64,000 nt of DNA from Paraburkholderia phenazinium (GCF_900100735.1 NZ_FNCJ01000003.1:372001-436000), one strand, 5' to 3'. Counted from the first letter of the stretch, positions 1-9,251 are shown. The notes: generated from the sequence alone by a model not told the origin. Numbers and translations: made by a program.

Positions 1-1
1 G

Positions 2-781
2 GCCGAACTCCAGTCGAAGATTGCAACGGTTCACGATGGCGTCGATACCCGTGTTATCAAGCCCGACCCAACTACCACCGTGATATTACCAGCGAGGAAT
101 CTGGCATTGAGTTCCCGCGACGAAGTCGTCACATTTGCGAGCCGTAATCTCGAGCCCTATCGTGGGTTCCATATGTTCATGAGGGCGTTGCCTGAGTTGC
201 TGCGGCGCAGACGAGCCGCCCACGTGTTGATCGTCGGTGGCGACCAGGTCTCATATGGCCGCCCGTTAAAAGGCAGGACGTATCGCGAGCACCTGCTCAC
301 CGAGGTGGGGGAGCGCCTCGATCTTTCGCGGGTTCATTTTCTTGGTCATCTGTCGCACCGGGACTATCTGCGCGTGCTGCAGATCTCCACCGCTCATGTA
401 TACCTCACCTATCCGTTCGTGCTGTCCTGGTCGATGCTCGAAGCAATGGCGTCCGGATGCGTCGTGATTGGCTCACACACCGCACCTGTCGAGGAAATCA
501 TCGAGGACGGAAGGAACGGATTGCTGGTCGATTTTTTCGACCGGCGACAGCTTGTCGAAACGGTCGCTCAGGTCTGCGCTGAGCGGGAAGCCTATGGCGC
601 CATGCGGCTGGCCGCGCGTGCGACTGTGGCGGACCATTACGATCTCCAGACTGTCTGCTTGCCCCGACAGATTGCGCTTCTGGAGAACCAGTCTGGCGCA
701 TCGCACGCGCCTTATGAGGATATCGCCTCGCGTAAGACGCCTAAGAGCAATTCCAATCATTACCCGAGGGTCAGTCCATGA
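2..781 (+). CDS. GT4-family glycosyltransferase, 5' truncated by the window edge
   Basis: The reading frame is open from base 2, so the N-terminal half of the protein lies outside the window. The visible part matches the C-terminal Rossmann domain of GT-B, GT4-type glycosyltransferases. A V-H-D-G-V-D-T-R loop is followed by a beta strand and then SRNLEPYRG, the nucleotide-sugar loop. Near the end comes LEAMASGCVVIGS with PVEEII, equivalent to the family's E-x7-E donor-binding motif. Such enzymes transfer a sugar from a nucleotide donor in the cytoplasm, commonly for exopolysaccharide or LPS. The stop overlaps the next start (ATGA). The upstream context is missing, so donor and acceptor cannot be named. 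The family call is firm; the role is inferred. Confidence 0.85.
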   Translation, partial: AELQSKIATVHDGVDTRVIKPDPTTTVILPARNLALSSRDEVVTFASRNLEPYRGFHMFMRALPELLRRRRAAHVLIVGGDQVSYGRPLKGRTYREHLLTEVGERLDLSRVHFLGHLSHRDYLRVLQISTAHVYLTYPFVLSWSMLEAMASGCVVIGSHTAPVEEIIEDGRNGLLVDFFDRRQLVETVAQVCAEREAYGAMRLAARATVADHYDLQTVCLPRQIALLENQSGASHAPYEDIASRKTPKSNSNHYPRVSP

Positions 782-1050
782 ATCATGCCGAGCCGTCATG
801 GGAACCAGGAAACGCGGATCTTGCCGGTCTGGACAGGGAACTCGGGAAGAGTGATCGCTACGAAATTGCGTACGGTTCGGGCATCTACCAGCGGCGCGAC
901 GAATATCTCGCCCGATCATTCAAGGCGGTCGGTGCGATAGCGGATATTCGTGACAGATCGCGTCGGAGCATAACCATGCCGTGTTCGTGCGGCGTGTTTG
1001 GTCGGTGCAAACGTATATGGTTACTGTTCGTACGGAGTATAGATACGTGA
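778..1050 (+). pseudogene. Short ORF after the glycosyltransferase, probably a truncated gene
   Basis: The ATG overlaps the stop of the preceding glycosyltransferase by four bases, which suggests an original operon partner. The first 55 or so residues are acidic and ordinary in composition (SDRYEIAYGSGIYQRRDEYLARS). From about 930 onward the composition shifts to an Arg/Cys/Trp-rich tail typical of noncoding sequence, and IS-like repeats begin 50 bases after its stop. I read it as the N-terminal stub of a second polysaccharide gene cut by a rearrangement. I do not recognise the family. It could also be a short real protein of 90 residues. Confidence 0.35.
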
Positions 1051-1100
1051 CCATCGCACTTTCGATGGCAAACCACACATTGACGCTCCGGCCCACTCAC

Positions 1101-1442
1101 TGATAGTGCTGCGGAGCAAATGTGTGAACGTCGAACGGGCCGGAACAGCCGAGTAGCAAACTTGTGAATGTGCGATTCAGGGGAGCAAATTTGTGAATAT
1201 CGAAGGAAAGCCTGCCCGCATTCACACTTTAGCTCCGAAGCACTGATTTTGCAGCTTCCAGTACCCAAAAAGTCCGAAATTTAGTTCCCCGCGCTCCAGC
1301 GCAATGCAAATCTGTGAATGTCGAATGGGACTGAACGGTTGAGCAGCAAACTTGTGAATGTGCGATTCAGAGGAGCAAATTTGTGAATATTGGAGGAAAA
1401 CCTGCCCGCGTTCACATTTTAGCTCCGAAGCACTCCCACTCA
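1101..1442. repeat. Iterated IS21-like end repeats (insertion-element remnant)
   Basis: Two direct copies of a block of about 130 bases lie at roughly 1114-1244 and 1304-1434, offset by 190 bases. Inside each copy the motif GCAAAnnTGTGAA occurs three times. Each copy ends in an inverted version (TTCACA..TTAGCTCCGAAGCACT) that mirrors the left boundary at 1101-1128. Several spaced copies of a transposase-binding motif plus TG...CA-type termini are the known end layout of IS21-family elements. No transposase or helper ATPase ORF is present, so this would be a non-autonomous or decayed remnant. The IS21 assignment is an inference; the repeats are directly visible. Confidence 0.5.
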
Positions 1443-1631
1443 TGGTACTTATGCAACCTTGCGGTCAAAAAGAAATGACGAAAAACTGCCAACGCAACGA
1501 TGCATCCCAATAGCGAAATCGCCGAAATTTTCCATTTGAACGCAGCCTTGCATTGAAATCTGCCGAATTTGGATGGCCAGTTGCGTTGGAGCGCTGAAGG
1601 CAAACCGTGCAACACCTCTTTAGGCACCACT

Positions 1632-1659
1632 GAAGTTGATAATTTATATTATGTCAAAT
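1632..1659 (+). other. XerC/XerD dif-like site
   Basis: This 28-base segment has the layout of a XerCD recombination site: two 11-base arms around a 6-base centre. It agrees with the E. coli dif sequence at 21 of 28 positions. The centre plus right (XerD) arm, TATATTATGTCAAAT, differs at a single base. The left (XerC) arm is divergent (GAAGTTGATAA). Conserved XerD arms with degenerate XerC arms are typical of att sites of Xer-exploiting elements, but the site could also be this replicon's own dif. IS-like repeats lie just upstream and a toxin-antitoxin pair just downstream. The call rests on sequence resemblance only. Confidence 0.5.
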
Positions 1660-1816
1660 CACGAAAATTCGCAGGACCTGCTTCAGGGTGTGGCGGACCG
1701 GCCGCGTGTAGTGCTGCCAGCCGCTACGGTCCGGAGCGTCTCCACACGGCGATTGCGGGACGGTGGATTCCCGAGTAACCTAAGTCCATTGAACTAAGTT
1801 CATGGGTACAACAATC

Positions 1817-2068
1817 ATGCAGATCTACAACATTCATGATGCCAAGACCAATCTGTCGCGGCTCATTGAGGAAACGGTGAATGGCGGCGAGCCGTTCGTG
1901 ATCGCCAAAGCGGGCAAGCCGCTGGTCAAGGTCGTGCGCATTGATGTGGAAACCGGGAAGCCACCCCGGCGCATCGGCTTTATGAAGGGGCAAATCACGG
2001 TTCCGGCTGACTTCGACACCATGGGAGCCGACGAGATTGCCAGCATGTTTGAGGGCAAGGCGACGTGA
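1817..2068 (+). CDS. Phd/YefM-type antitoxin
   Basis: A small protein that starts MQIYNIHDAKTNLSRLIE, the classic N-terminus of Phd/YefM antitoxins, with a GGEPFVIAKAGKPLVKV hairpin typical of the DNA-binding fold. The ATG at 1817 fits the family N-terminus; an in-frame ATG at 1802 would add five residues. The acidic C-terminal tail (DTMGADEIASMFEGKAT) is the part that normally wraps the toxin. The stop overlaps the toxin GTG. Family members neutralise the partner toxin and repress their own promoter. The location next to a dif-like site is noteworthy. Confidence 0.85.
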   Translation: MQIYNIHDAKTNLSRLIEETVNGGEPFVIAKAGKPLVKVVRIDVETGKPPRRIGFMKGQITVPADFDTMGADEIASMFEGKAT

Positions 2069-2454
2069 AGCTGCTGCTCGACACCCATCTGCTGCTCTGG
2101 GCGGCCGCCGATGATCCTGCCTTGCCCGGCGAAGCGCGCACCGTCATCGAGGACACCGAAAACATCCTGTATTTCAGCGTTGCGAGCCTGTGGGAAATCG
2201 TGATCAAGAGCGCGCTGGGACGTGACGATTTTCAGGTCGATGCACGCGTGCTCCGCAGAAACCTGCTTGACGCCGGCTACGAAGAGTTGCCCATTGAAGC
2301 GCAGCACGCATTCGAAGTCGCGGCTCTCCCGCCGCTGCATAAAGATCCATTTGACCGGCTCCTTGTCGGCCAGGCGATTGCTGAAGGCATCGTGTTGCTC
2401 ACCCACGATGAACAGATAAAGCGATATGACTTCGCCCCGGTCCGGTACCTCTAG
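2065..2454 (+). CDS. vapC: VapC-type PIN-domain toxin
   Basis: A 129-residue PIN-domain protein starting with GTG inside the antitoxin stop (GTGA overlap), so it is translationally coupled. LLLDTHLLLWA gives the first conserved Asp, SVASLWEIVIKSALG gives the central Glu, and DPFDRLLVGQAIAEG gives the later acidic residues. LLTHDEQIKRYD supplies the C-terminal acidic residue. These make up the Mg2+-binding quartet of PIN RNases. The length is normal for VapC. The expected activity is site-specific RNA cleavage, held in check by the upstream Phd-like protein. All catalytic positions look intact. Confidence 0.9.
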   Translation: MKLLLDTHLLLWAAADDPALPGEARTVIEDTENILYFSVASLWEIVIKSALGRDDFQVDARVLRRNLLDAGYEELPIEAQHAFEVAALPPLHKDPFDRLLVGQAIAEGIVLLTHDEQIKRYDFAPVRYL

Positions 2455-2501
2455 TATTCGCAAGCCAACTGCCGTCCAGCTTCGGATGAACCTGCCAAAG
2501 G

Positions 2502-2813
2502 CTACGAAGCCCCCGTCGCAATTGCGATGACTCTGCCGATCAGCGCACGGTCCTCCGCATCGAGTGTGTCCGCATGGTAGATCACCAGGTCGCGCAGCGT
2601 CGAAGTCAAACGATCGATCAATTGAGGCGACGCTCCGGCAATCGGCCACGTATGCATCAGGTACGCGAGCGGCACCATGCATCTTCTTTCGCACCATCGA
2701 TCAAACAGCGCAATACACAGGTCCTCGATCTCCTCAGCGGCGTCCGACCGCTCTTCCAACGCGCTGGCCATAGCGGGTTCCCAACATATTGCTTTCAAGT
2801 CGTTGACTTCCAC
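2502..2813 (-). CDS. Small acidic helical hypothetical protein
   Basis: A 103-residue, largely alpha-helical acidic protein with no signal peptide. The central segment SDAAEEIEDLCIALFDRWCERRCMVPLAYLMHTWP is followed by a second helix-rich half ending in RALIGRVIAIATGAS. I do not recognise the family with certainty. Comparable short helical proteins are common in Burkholderia genomes. It stands alone, antisense to its neighbours, between the toxin-antitoxin pair and the EAL remnant. Codon use is normal for the region, which supports it being real. Confidence 0.55.
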   Translation of the reverse strand: MEVNDLKAICWEPAMASALEERSDAAEEIEDLCIALFDRWCERRCMVPLAYLMHTWPIAGASPQLIDRLTSTLRDLVIYHADTLDAEDRALIGRVIAIATGAS

Positions 2814-3084
2814 TAGTTATTAGAGCCGTCGTGCCGCGCAGACGCAACCACCGCACGAATGGGCCCGCTCGGGCGCTCCCCGGCGATCACCAGACACTAT
2901 CCGCACAAGAAATACCTCGTCCTGATACAGGTCAAAGCGTGAAGCGCGGCACTGAGTCACCGGCTCCCGCCTCGACCGCGGTGCGGGACGGCATCGGTTT
3001 GATGCTGGTCAAGATCTATACAAGGGCTTGCCGATACAGTCAGCGCATCTCAAAAACTGACCGACGGTCGCCCCGGTTTCCACT

Positions 3085-3582
3085 ATGTCCGATCACACGC
3101 TGGATGTCGAAATTGGACGACTGGTTTCGGGTCCAATGCTTGAATGCCCACCCGACACGTCCGTCACCGGCGCGGCCAGACTCATGGCCGAGCGCCGCTG
3201 CAGCGCGATTGTCGTGACGGCCGGGCGCGGCACGATCGAAAACCTCCTGCGGGAAATCGCCGGGCGTGGCATCAGTCTCGCCGTCGACGACTTCGGCACC
3301 GGCTATTCATCCTTCCGGTATTTGCAGGCATTGCCTGTGGATACGCTGAAGGTCGACCGCTCGTTCCTCGCCGGCGTCGGACCGGCCGGAAGCGACGGTA
3401 CGATCGTACGGGCCATCGTCGCAATGGCAAAGTCGCTCGGCATCATGGTCGTCGCCGAGGGCGTCGAGACCGCATCGCAACTGGCGTTCCTGCGGCAGAT
3501 CTGCTGCGACCGGGCCCAGGGCTACCTGCTGGCCGTCCCGTCACCGCCCCAGGCGATGCCACGCGTGGCGCTTGCCGTCTGA
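3085..3582 (+). pseudogene. CBS-EAL chimera with internal deletion (signalling protein remnant)
   Basis: Residues about 12-47 match the start of a CBS domain (VSGPMLECPPDTSVTGAARLMAERRCSAIVV). At about residue 48 the sequence jumps into the second half of an EAL domain: LAVDDFGTGYSS, LKVDRSF, VVAEGVET, AQGYL. The second half of the CBS domain, any PAS/GGDEF region, and the first half of the EAL domain with the E-A-L motif are all absent. The likely parent was a CBS-GGDEF-EAL protein that lost a large in-frame block. Without the E-A-L glutamate it cannot be an active c-di-GMP phosphodiesterase. It might still be expressed, since the frame is open. Confidence 0.7.
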
Positions 3583-3672
3583 GCGAGCCGAGGCACGCCT
3601 GGGTTGCCCTCCCCGGCTGCTAACCCTTAACCCCCTACCCGCTTTACGCGTCTTTCGCGACAGGCTCCAGAC

Positions 3673-5430
3673 ATGCAAGAAGATCCTCCAGTCACCGACG
3701 ACGAATACGTCCTGTCCGAGCAGGACGTCATCATCACCTGCACCGACACCGCTGGGCGGATCGTCTACGCCAACGACGCTTTCCTCAGGAGCAGCGGCTA
3801 CCGGCGCGAGGACGTGATGGGCGAGCCGCAGAGCATCGTGCGCCACCCCGACATGCCGTCCGAGGCTTTCCGCGACATGTGGGCGACCATCGAAGAGAAC
3901 CAGCCTTGGGCCGGCGTTGTGAAGAATCGCCGTATCGACGGCGGCTTCTATTGGGTGGTGGCCAACGTCACACCGGTGTTCGAACGCGGCCAGAAAGTCG
4001 GCTACATGTCCGTGCGCACGAAACCCTCGCGGGAGCAGATCGCCAAAGCCGAGCGCCTGTACGCCAGGCTGCACGCCACGGGACGCAACCGCCTGCGTCT
4101 CGCCGCCGGCGAACCGGTGCGCACGGGCATGCGAGGCCTGGCCGACTGGCTGCTGGGCCTGCCGGTGCTGCTGCGCCTGTGGCTCATCATGGCGACCTTG
4201 ATAGCGGTGTTGCTCCTGCAGGCGTTCGGTATGAACCGGGTCTTGCTGCCGGGTCTGCCTGCGCTATGGCAGACATGGCTTCTGGCAGGTGTGGGCGCCG
4301 GCCTCGCCATGGCAAGCGGCATTTATCTCTCGCGGAAGATTCTTTGTCCCCTGCGAGCCATCAATGCGAGTGCGATCGGCGTCCTGTGCGGCCATATCCA
4401 GCAGCGTTTTCCTGAACAGGGCGATGCGCAGACCCGGACGCTCGGACGCATGCTCAACCAGATGAATGCCAAACTGGTAGGCATCCTGATCGATGCGAAG
4501 ATTTCGATCGACGTGATTCGCGATGCCGCCAACGCGTTCGCCGACGGCAATGCCGAGCTTGCCAACCGCACCGACGAACAGGCGAGCGCAATCGAGCAAA
4601 CCACCGCAAGCCTGGGTGAAATCACCGAGACGTCGGAACAGAACGCGCTCGGCGCGCAACGCGCCAACCTCTCCGGCCGGGAAACCGCGGAATCCGCCGA
4701 AGTGGCGGCTCAGGAGGTGCATCGCACGGTCGGCGTGATGGCGCAGGTACGTGACCATTCGCGCAAGATCAGCGATATCACGTCGGTGATCGACGGCATC
4801 GCGTTCCAGACCAATATCATCGCGCTCAATGCATCGGTGGAAGCGGCGCGGGCCGGGCAGTACGGGCGTGGCTTCGCCGTTGTTGCAGCCGAGGTGCGCA
4901 GCCTTGCCCAACGGGCCGCGAGTGCTGCGAAGGAAATCAAGACCTTGATCGAGACTTCGCTGGATACAGTCGCGCTCGCCACCCAGGCGGCGACACGCGC
5001 CGGCGAAACCATGAACGCCGTCGAGCAGGCCGTGACACGGTTGACTCATACGGTGCATGACATCGCGCTTGCCAGCCAGGGGCAAAGCGCGCAAATCGCG
5101 CAGATCAACGAGGCAGTCGGACAGGTCGCCGGCTTGACACAGCGAAACGCGATTCTGGTGCAGCGCTCGGCCACGGCGTCGCTCGGGCTGCAACAGCAAA
5201 CGCAGTTACTCGAGACCGCGCTAAGCGTGTTTCAGATCGGCGACACCCACGAAACCGAGACGTCGCATAGCGCCCGCGCGACGGCGCAGGAGCGCAACGA
5301 GTTGCCAGCGTTCTCCGCGCAAACGCTGCGCCACGCTGATCAACCGGACGGTCCTGCCGCACATCGTGTGCCGATCGTAACGCGCTCGAGCGGTTCAGCG
5401 ATCGGTCAGGCGACACTAAGCACAAAGTAG
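3673..5430 (+). CDS. Aer-like PAS methyl-accepting chemotaxis protein
   Basis: A 585-residue chemoreceptor of the Aer type. Residues about 15-115 form an N-terminal cytoplasmic PAS domain ([31 protein letters not shown]). Two membrane segments follow at about 163-185 and 198-218, then a HAMP-like linker. The MCP signalling domain has its hairpin tip at [23 protein letters not shown]. There is no periplasmic ligand domain, so it should sense an internal cue such as redox or oxygen through the PAS domain and signal to CheA/CheW. The tip reads [11 protein letters not shown], where [10 protein letters not shown] is more usual. No che genes are nearby. The ATG at 3673 begins the family-like N-terminus. 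Confidence 0.92.
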   Translation: MQEDPPVTDDEYVLSEQDVIITCTDTAGRIVYANDAFLRSSGYRREDVMGEPQSIVRHPDMPSEAFRDMWATIEENQPWAGVVKNRRIDGGFYWVVANVTPVFERGQKVGYMSVRTKPSREQIAKAERLYARLHATGRNRLRLAAGEPVRTGMRGLADWLLGLPVLLRLWLIMATLIAVLLLQAFGMNRVLLPGLPALWQTWLLAGVGAGLAMASGIYLSRKILCPLRAINASAIGVLCGHIQQRFPEQGDAQTRTLGRMLNQMNAKLVGILIDAKISIDVIRDAANAFADGNAELANRTDEQASAIEQTTASLGEITETSEQNALGAQRANLSGRETAESAEVAAQEVHRTVGVMAQVRDHSRKISDITSVIDGIAFQTNIIALNASVEAARAGQYGRGFAVVAAEVRSLAQRAASAAKEIKTLIETSLDTVALATQAATRAGETMNAVEQAVTRLTHTVHDIALASQGQSAQIAQINEAVGQVAGLTQRNAILVQRSATASLGLQQQTQLLETALSVFQIGDTHETETSHSARATAQERNELPAFSAQTLRHADQPDGPAAHRVPIVTRSSGSAIGQATLSTK

Positions 5431-5602
5431 CCCTCCTCCAGACTGGATCCATCGACTTTAGCCGTGACGACCGCATTTGCATTGGCGGTCTGCACGGTAT
5501 CCGTCCTAGCCGACTTTTCCGGTAAAAAGCTGCAAGGGATGATCGGCCGCCGGGCCGGGAGAAACACAGAGGCTGTGAGCTGCGGTCCCTTCGCCCCCTT
5601 CC

Positions 5603-7714
5603 CTAAGCCCCGCCCTCGCGCTCCAGCACCGAAACCAGCCGCTTAAACCCACGTACCGCAAAGCTTTCACGCGCTCCCCCGAGCGTCGCCGTCCCATCGA
5701 TCTGCCGCGCAAGCGTCTTATCCCCCTTGCACTGATCGATCCGCACACGATAGATCGCCACCAGCGGCACAAGCTGTTTCGTCCCCGGCTGCTGCTCAGC
5801 CGGCACTGGCCCGCCATACACACTCGCAAGTGCCGGCTCATCGAGCGTCGCGACATTCACGCGGTCGACCGCGCTCACGCGGCAATGCAGCGTCCCCATC
5901 TCCGCCACCGAGGCGACGAACTGCGCCGTGTCACCAGGCTCAATACGTCCGGCATCGTCCTCGCCGACATAAGCGTCGCCCTTCACCCCAACAGGCCCGA
6001 TCACGTCGAACAAGCGCTCACCGCGCGCAAGCCACGTACCGGGCGCGAGCTCCTCATCGGTTTGCACGGTGCCGTCGAACGGCGCACGCAGCGTCAACTG
6101 CGCGACCTGCGCCTCGAGGCCCGCCACGGTCTCGCGTGCGGCGTCCCATTGTTTCGTCAGTGCGACGCCCTGCTCCAGCAGCCGCGGGTCGAATGACTGC
6201 TGCTGGACTTCCCAGCGCAACTGCGCCTCCTCCGCCTGCGCGGTCTTCAGACGATGCTCGAGATCGGGCGACGCGAGCACGGCGAGCACATCGCCTGCAC
6301 GGACGCGCTGGCCATCGTGCGCGAGCGCCGTTTCCGCCAGCACATACCCCGCTTCCGGCGCATAGAGCCCTTGTGCCGCAAGCGGCCCGAATACGGCGGG
6401 CGCGTTGACGCCGCCATGCCACGGCAGCACCGCGAAGACGAACAGCAACGCGCCGAGCGCCGAGCTGCGCACGGTCTGCCGGCACCAGCGCAATTCGTGG
6501 CGGCGCCGCCAGCACGTCGTCGCTTCGCGCACGACGGGCCGCACGATGAACCAGCCGAACTCGACGCAAAACAGCATCACGCCGAGCGCCTTGAAGAACG
6601 CGTGATAAACGACCAGCGCGATCGAGAAGAACACCACGAGCCGGTAGAGCCACGTCACCAACGAAAACGCGATCAGAAAGCGTCGCCGCCCGGGCGAACA
6701 AGGCTCGGGTTGCGGATCGGGAAAGCCAAAGAGCCATTCGCGCATGCGCCAGCGGCCGAAGGCGAACGCGCGATCGTGCAGGTTCGGTATGTCGAGCCAG
6801 TCCGAGAGCAGGAAGTAGCCGTCGAAGCGCATGAACGGGCTCGCGTTGATGGTGAGCGTGCCGATCCAGGTCGTCGTCGCGAGCAGGAACGCGCCCGCGC
6901 GCATGGGCCCGTCCGGCAAGAGGCTCCACGCAAGCGTTGCGAACGCGGCGAGCGCGAGCTCGGAGAGCATCCCCGCCGCACCGATCCGTAGACGATCGAC
7001 CCGGTCAGGGACTTTCCAGGCCTCGGTGGTGTCGGTGTAGAGCACGGGCAGCATCACCAGCAGCGCGACGCCCATCGTCGGCACGCGGCAGCCATAGCGG
7101 TACGCGGTGAACGCGTGCCCGAACTCGTGCAGGACCTTCGCGAAGGCGAGCGCGAGCCCGATGGCAAGCAGGCCCCGCAAGTCGGCATAGCCATGGAACG
7201 TGTGCACGAACTTGTCCCACTGGCGCGAGACTAGTGCGAGGCCGAGGAGTGCCGCGAGCGCCACGCCGATCCAGAACGCCGGCCGGTAGGCGAGCTCCGC
7301 GTAGCGCGCAAAGCGCCGCAAGAATGCCATCGGGTGCCAGAGCGGAACGCGGATCATCAGGTAGTGCTTGAGCAGCCACATCGCATGCGAGAGCCGGCTG
7401 GCGGCCGCCGTGGCAGCGAGCCGCCCCGTGTCCGACGCGCTCGCCGAGACCAGCAGGTTCTGCTGGCGCAGCATCTTCACGAGCGCCTCGAGATCGGCGA
7501 CGGCGACCTTCAGCGTGGTTTGCGTATTGATCGACTCGGCGATCGCCTGCGGATCGTCGAGCGCCCAGCGCGAGAGCATCTCAAACGCGGGCCAGCCGAT
7601 CTGGAAAAAGCGGTTGCCCGCCGGATCGTGCAGCATCCATGTCGGCGCGCCATCAGGCGTCGCGGCGCCGCGCGTCAAGGTCAGTTCCTGGCGCAGTTGG
7701 GGAAGGCGTGGCAT
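5603..7714 (-). CDS. PqqD-like / M50 metalloprotease / lipoyl-domain membrane fusion protein
   Basis: A 703-residue last gene of the export train. Residues 1-95 resemble a PqqD-like winged-helix domain of the kind that binds peptides. A multi-pass membrane region follows. It carries the site-2-protease zinc motif H196-E197-F-G-H200 and the second motif N290-A-S-P-F-M-R-F-D298-G299 (NxxPxxxxDG), so all three metal ligands are present. Further membrane spans lie at about 340-435. Residues 445-600 form a HlyD-like barrel/lipoyl domain with a coiled-coil hairpin (RAPFDGTV). It sits 13 bases after the GAF-HlyD gene. With no ABC or RND pump in the cluster, it is the candidate inner-membrane engine or processing protease. 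Domains are seen; function is inferred. Confidence 0.85.
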   Translation of the reverse strand: MPRLPQLRQELTLTRGAATPDGAPTWMLHDPAGNRFFQIGWPAFEMLSRWALDDPQAIAESINTQTTLKVAVADLEALVKMLRQQNLLVSASASDTGRLAATAAASRLSHAMWLLKHYLMIRVPLWHPMAFLRRFARYAELAYRPAFWIGVALAALLGLALVSRQWDKFVHTFHGYADLRGLLAIGLALAFAKVLHEFGHAFTAYRYGCRVPTMGVALLVMLPVLYTDTTEAWKVPDRVDRLRIGAAGMLSELALAAFATLAWSLLPDGPMRAGAFLLATTTWIGTLTINASPFMRFDGYFLLSDWLDIPNLHDRAFAFGRWRMREWLFGFPDPQPEPCSPGRRRFLIAFSLVTWLYRLVVFFSIALVVYHAFFKALGVMLFCVEFGWFIVRPVVREATTCWRRRHELRWCRQTVRSSALGALLFVFAVLPWHGGVNAPAVFGPLAAQGLYAPEAGYVLAETALAHDGQRVRAGDVLAVLASPDLEHRLKTAQAEEAQLRWEVQQQSFDPRLLEQGVALTKQWDAARETVAGLEAQVAQLTLRAPFDGTVQTDEELAPGTWLARGERLFDVIGPVGVKGDAYVGEDDAGRIEPGDTAQFVASVAEMGTLHCRVSAVDRVNVATLDEPALASVYGGPVPAEQQPGTKQLVPLVAIYRVRIDQCKGDKTLARQIDGTATLGGARESFAVRGFKRLVSVLEREGGA

Positions 7715-7727
7715 CGGGGGTGCGCTC

Positions 7728-9197
7728 CTACCAGCCGAGCCACTGACGCGCGGTCGTCAGCGGACGGCGCAGCACGTAGTACGCGAGCGGTACCCAACGG
7801 CCGTGAATGCGCGCCGTGCCCATCACGCCGAGCACCGGACGGGGCCCGCTGCCGCTGAAGGTCGCTTTCACGCGATAGGCGAGCACGCCCTCCGGCGTCG
7901 GCTCGGCGCGATAGGCGACGGTATCGATGCGTGCGTCGTATGAGGAGAGCGGCGAGCTCTTCGGATAGAGCGTCAGCGTCGTGCCGGGCTTCACGTCGAC
8001 GTTGTCGGCCACCGGCAAATACGCGGTGAGCTCGACATTTGCCGGGTCGGCGAGCAGCATCACCTTCTCGCCCACCGAGACGGCCTTGCCGTTCCAGTCG
8101 TTCGGATCGGCGAATACCGCGACGCCGGCGCGCGCGGCCGTGACGCGCACGCGCGCGAGCTCGCGTGCCGTGTAGTCGAGCTCCACCCTGCTCTCGTCGA
8201 GCTTGCCGCGGCGCAACGCCATGTCGAGCCGGTCCTTGTCGTCGGTGACGGCAAGCTGCGCGGTCTGACGGTACTCCTCGGCGGCCGTGTCGAAGTTCTT
8301 GCTCGCCACCGCGTAGCGCGAGGCAAGCGTCGTCGAATCGAGCGCGAAGAGCGGCGTGCCCGGCGTGACGCGCTGGTTCGGCTGCGTATAGAGCCGCTCG
8401 ATCACGCCGTCGAGCGGCGCGCGTACGACAAACGGGTCGTTTGCCGTCACTTCCGCCGGCGCAAGCACGGTGAGCGGCACCGGCACCACGCACAGGAGCG
8501 CGAGCCCCGCCAGCACGCGGCGCTGCACCTTGCCTGGACGCAGCAGGAGTCGCGCGCGCGTCGCCAGCGTCGCGCGCGGCGCGAAGGCGGCAAGCGCGTG
8601 TGCCCAGACTTGCGCGAGCTCGCCGAGCATCACCTCTTCGGTGCGCGTCCACGCGTTGTCGCGTACGAACACCACACCGCCTAACGAGCGGCCCGTGCGG
8701 TCGGCCAGCGGCACCCACAGCGCGTGCATCGGCCACCACGCGCTCCACTCGGCGGCGACCTCCGCGGGCAGATGGGCGGAGGTGAAGGCGAACGGTCTGG
8801 TGGATACCGATGCATGCGGCTCATTCGCTTGCGTGGCATCCGCGCTCCTGCCTTCGGTCTGCGCTTCGGTTCGCGAAGCAGCGCCGGCGCTCGTGCCATC
8901 GGCGGCGCCCGGCGCGTGGTTCGCCGCGAGCCGCACGAGCGCGCGGAACGCCGCACCGAGCCATTGCACGTAGGGCGCGCCCGGATCGCTTTGCGGCAGG
9001 CCCGAAACGGCAGCCACGGCGCCCGGCGCATGCAACGGCGCGCGCCACCATGCGGCCTGCCGATACGGAATGAACGACAGCGTCTCGTTGACCATCGTGA
9101 AGCCGAGCGTCTGTTCGCTCTCGGCCTCTCTCGCGCGCGCCGCGAGCTGCCACAATAGCGCGAGATCGCCCGCTTCGATGCGTACTGGGGCGTTCAT
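7728..9197 (-). CDS. GAF-like / TM / HlyD membrane-fusion adaptor
   Basis: A 489-residue protein with an unusual layout. A cytoplasmic N-terminal region (1-205) looks like a GAF domain (QTLGFTMVNETLSFIPYRQAAWW; WWPMHALWVPLADRTGRSLGGVVFVRD), interrupted by a low-complexity Ala/Thr insert at about 93-135. One membrane span (about 227-246) follows. A periplasmic HlyD-type adaptor completes the protein (VVRAPLDGVIERL, LFALDSTTLASRYAVA, LSSYDARIDTVAY). HlyD adaptors normally bridge an inner-membrane pump to TolC. Fusion to a cytoplasmic sensor-like domain suggests gating by a ligand or by the M50 partner encoded next door. No clear Shine-Dalgarno precedes the ATG. Confidence 0.85.
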   Translation of the reverse strand: MNAPVRIEAGDLALLWQLAARAREAESEQTLGFTMVNETLSFIPYRQAAWWRAPLHAPGAVAAVSGLPQSDPGAPYVQWLGAAFRALVRLAANHAPGAADGTSAGAASRTEAQTEGRSADATQANEPHASVSTRPFAFTSAHLPAEVAAEWSAWWPMHALWVPLADRTGRSLGGVVFVRDNAWTRTEEVMLGELAQVWAHALAAFAPRATLATRARLLLRPGKVQRRVLAGLALLCVVPVPLTVLAPAEVTANDPFVVRAPLDGVIERLYTQPNQRVTPGTPLFALDSTTLASRYAVASKNFDTAAEEYRQTAQLAVTDDKDRLDMALRRGKLDESRVELDYTARELARVRVTAARAGVAVFADPNDWNGKAVSVGEKVMLLADPANVELTAYLPVADNVDVKPGTTLTLYPKSSPLSSYDARIDTVAYRAEPTPEGVLAYRVKATFSGSGPRPVLGVMGTARIHGRWVPLAYYVLRRPLTTARQWLGW

Positions 9198-9251
9198 GCC
9201 GGTACGCTTCGCGCGCAGCGAACGCAGTGAGCGTCGGAGTTGTTCATCATT

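Noticed and set aside
2831..3217. Plus-strand frame before the CBS-EAL chimera
   Set aside because: Basic, Arg/Pro-rich, no start signals, and overlaps the better-supported frame at 3085.
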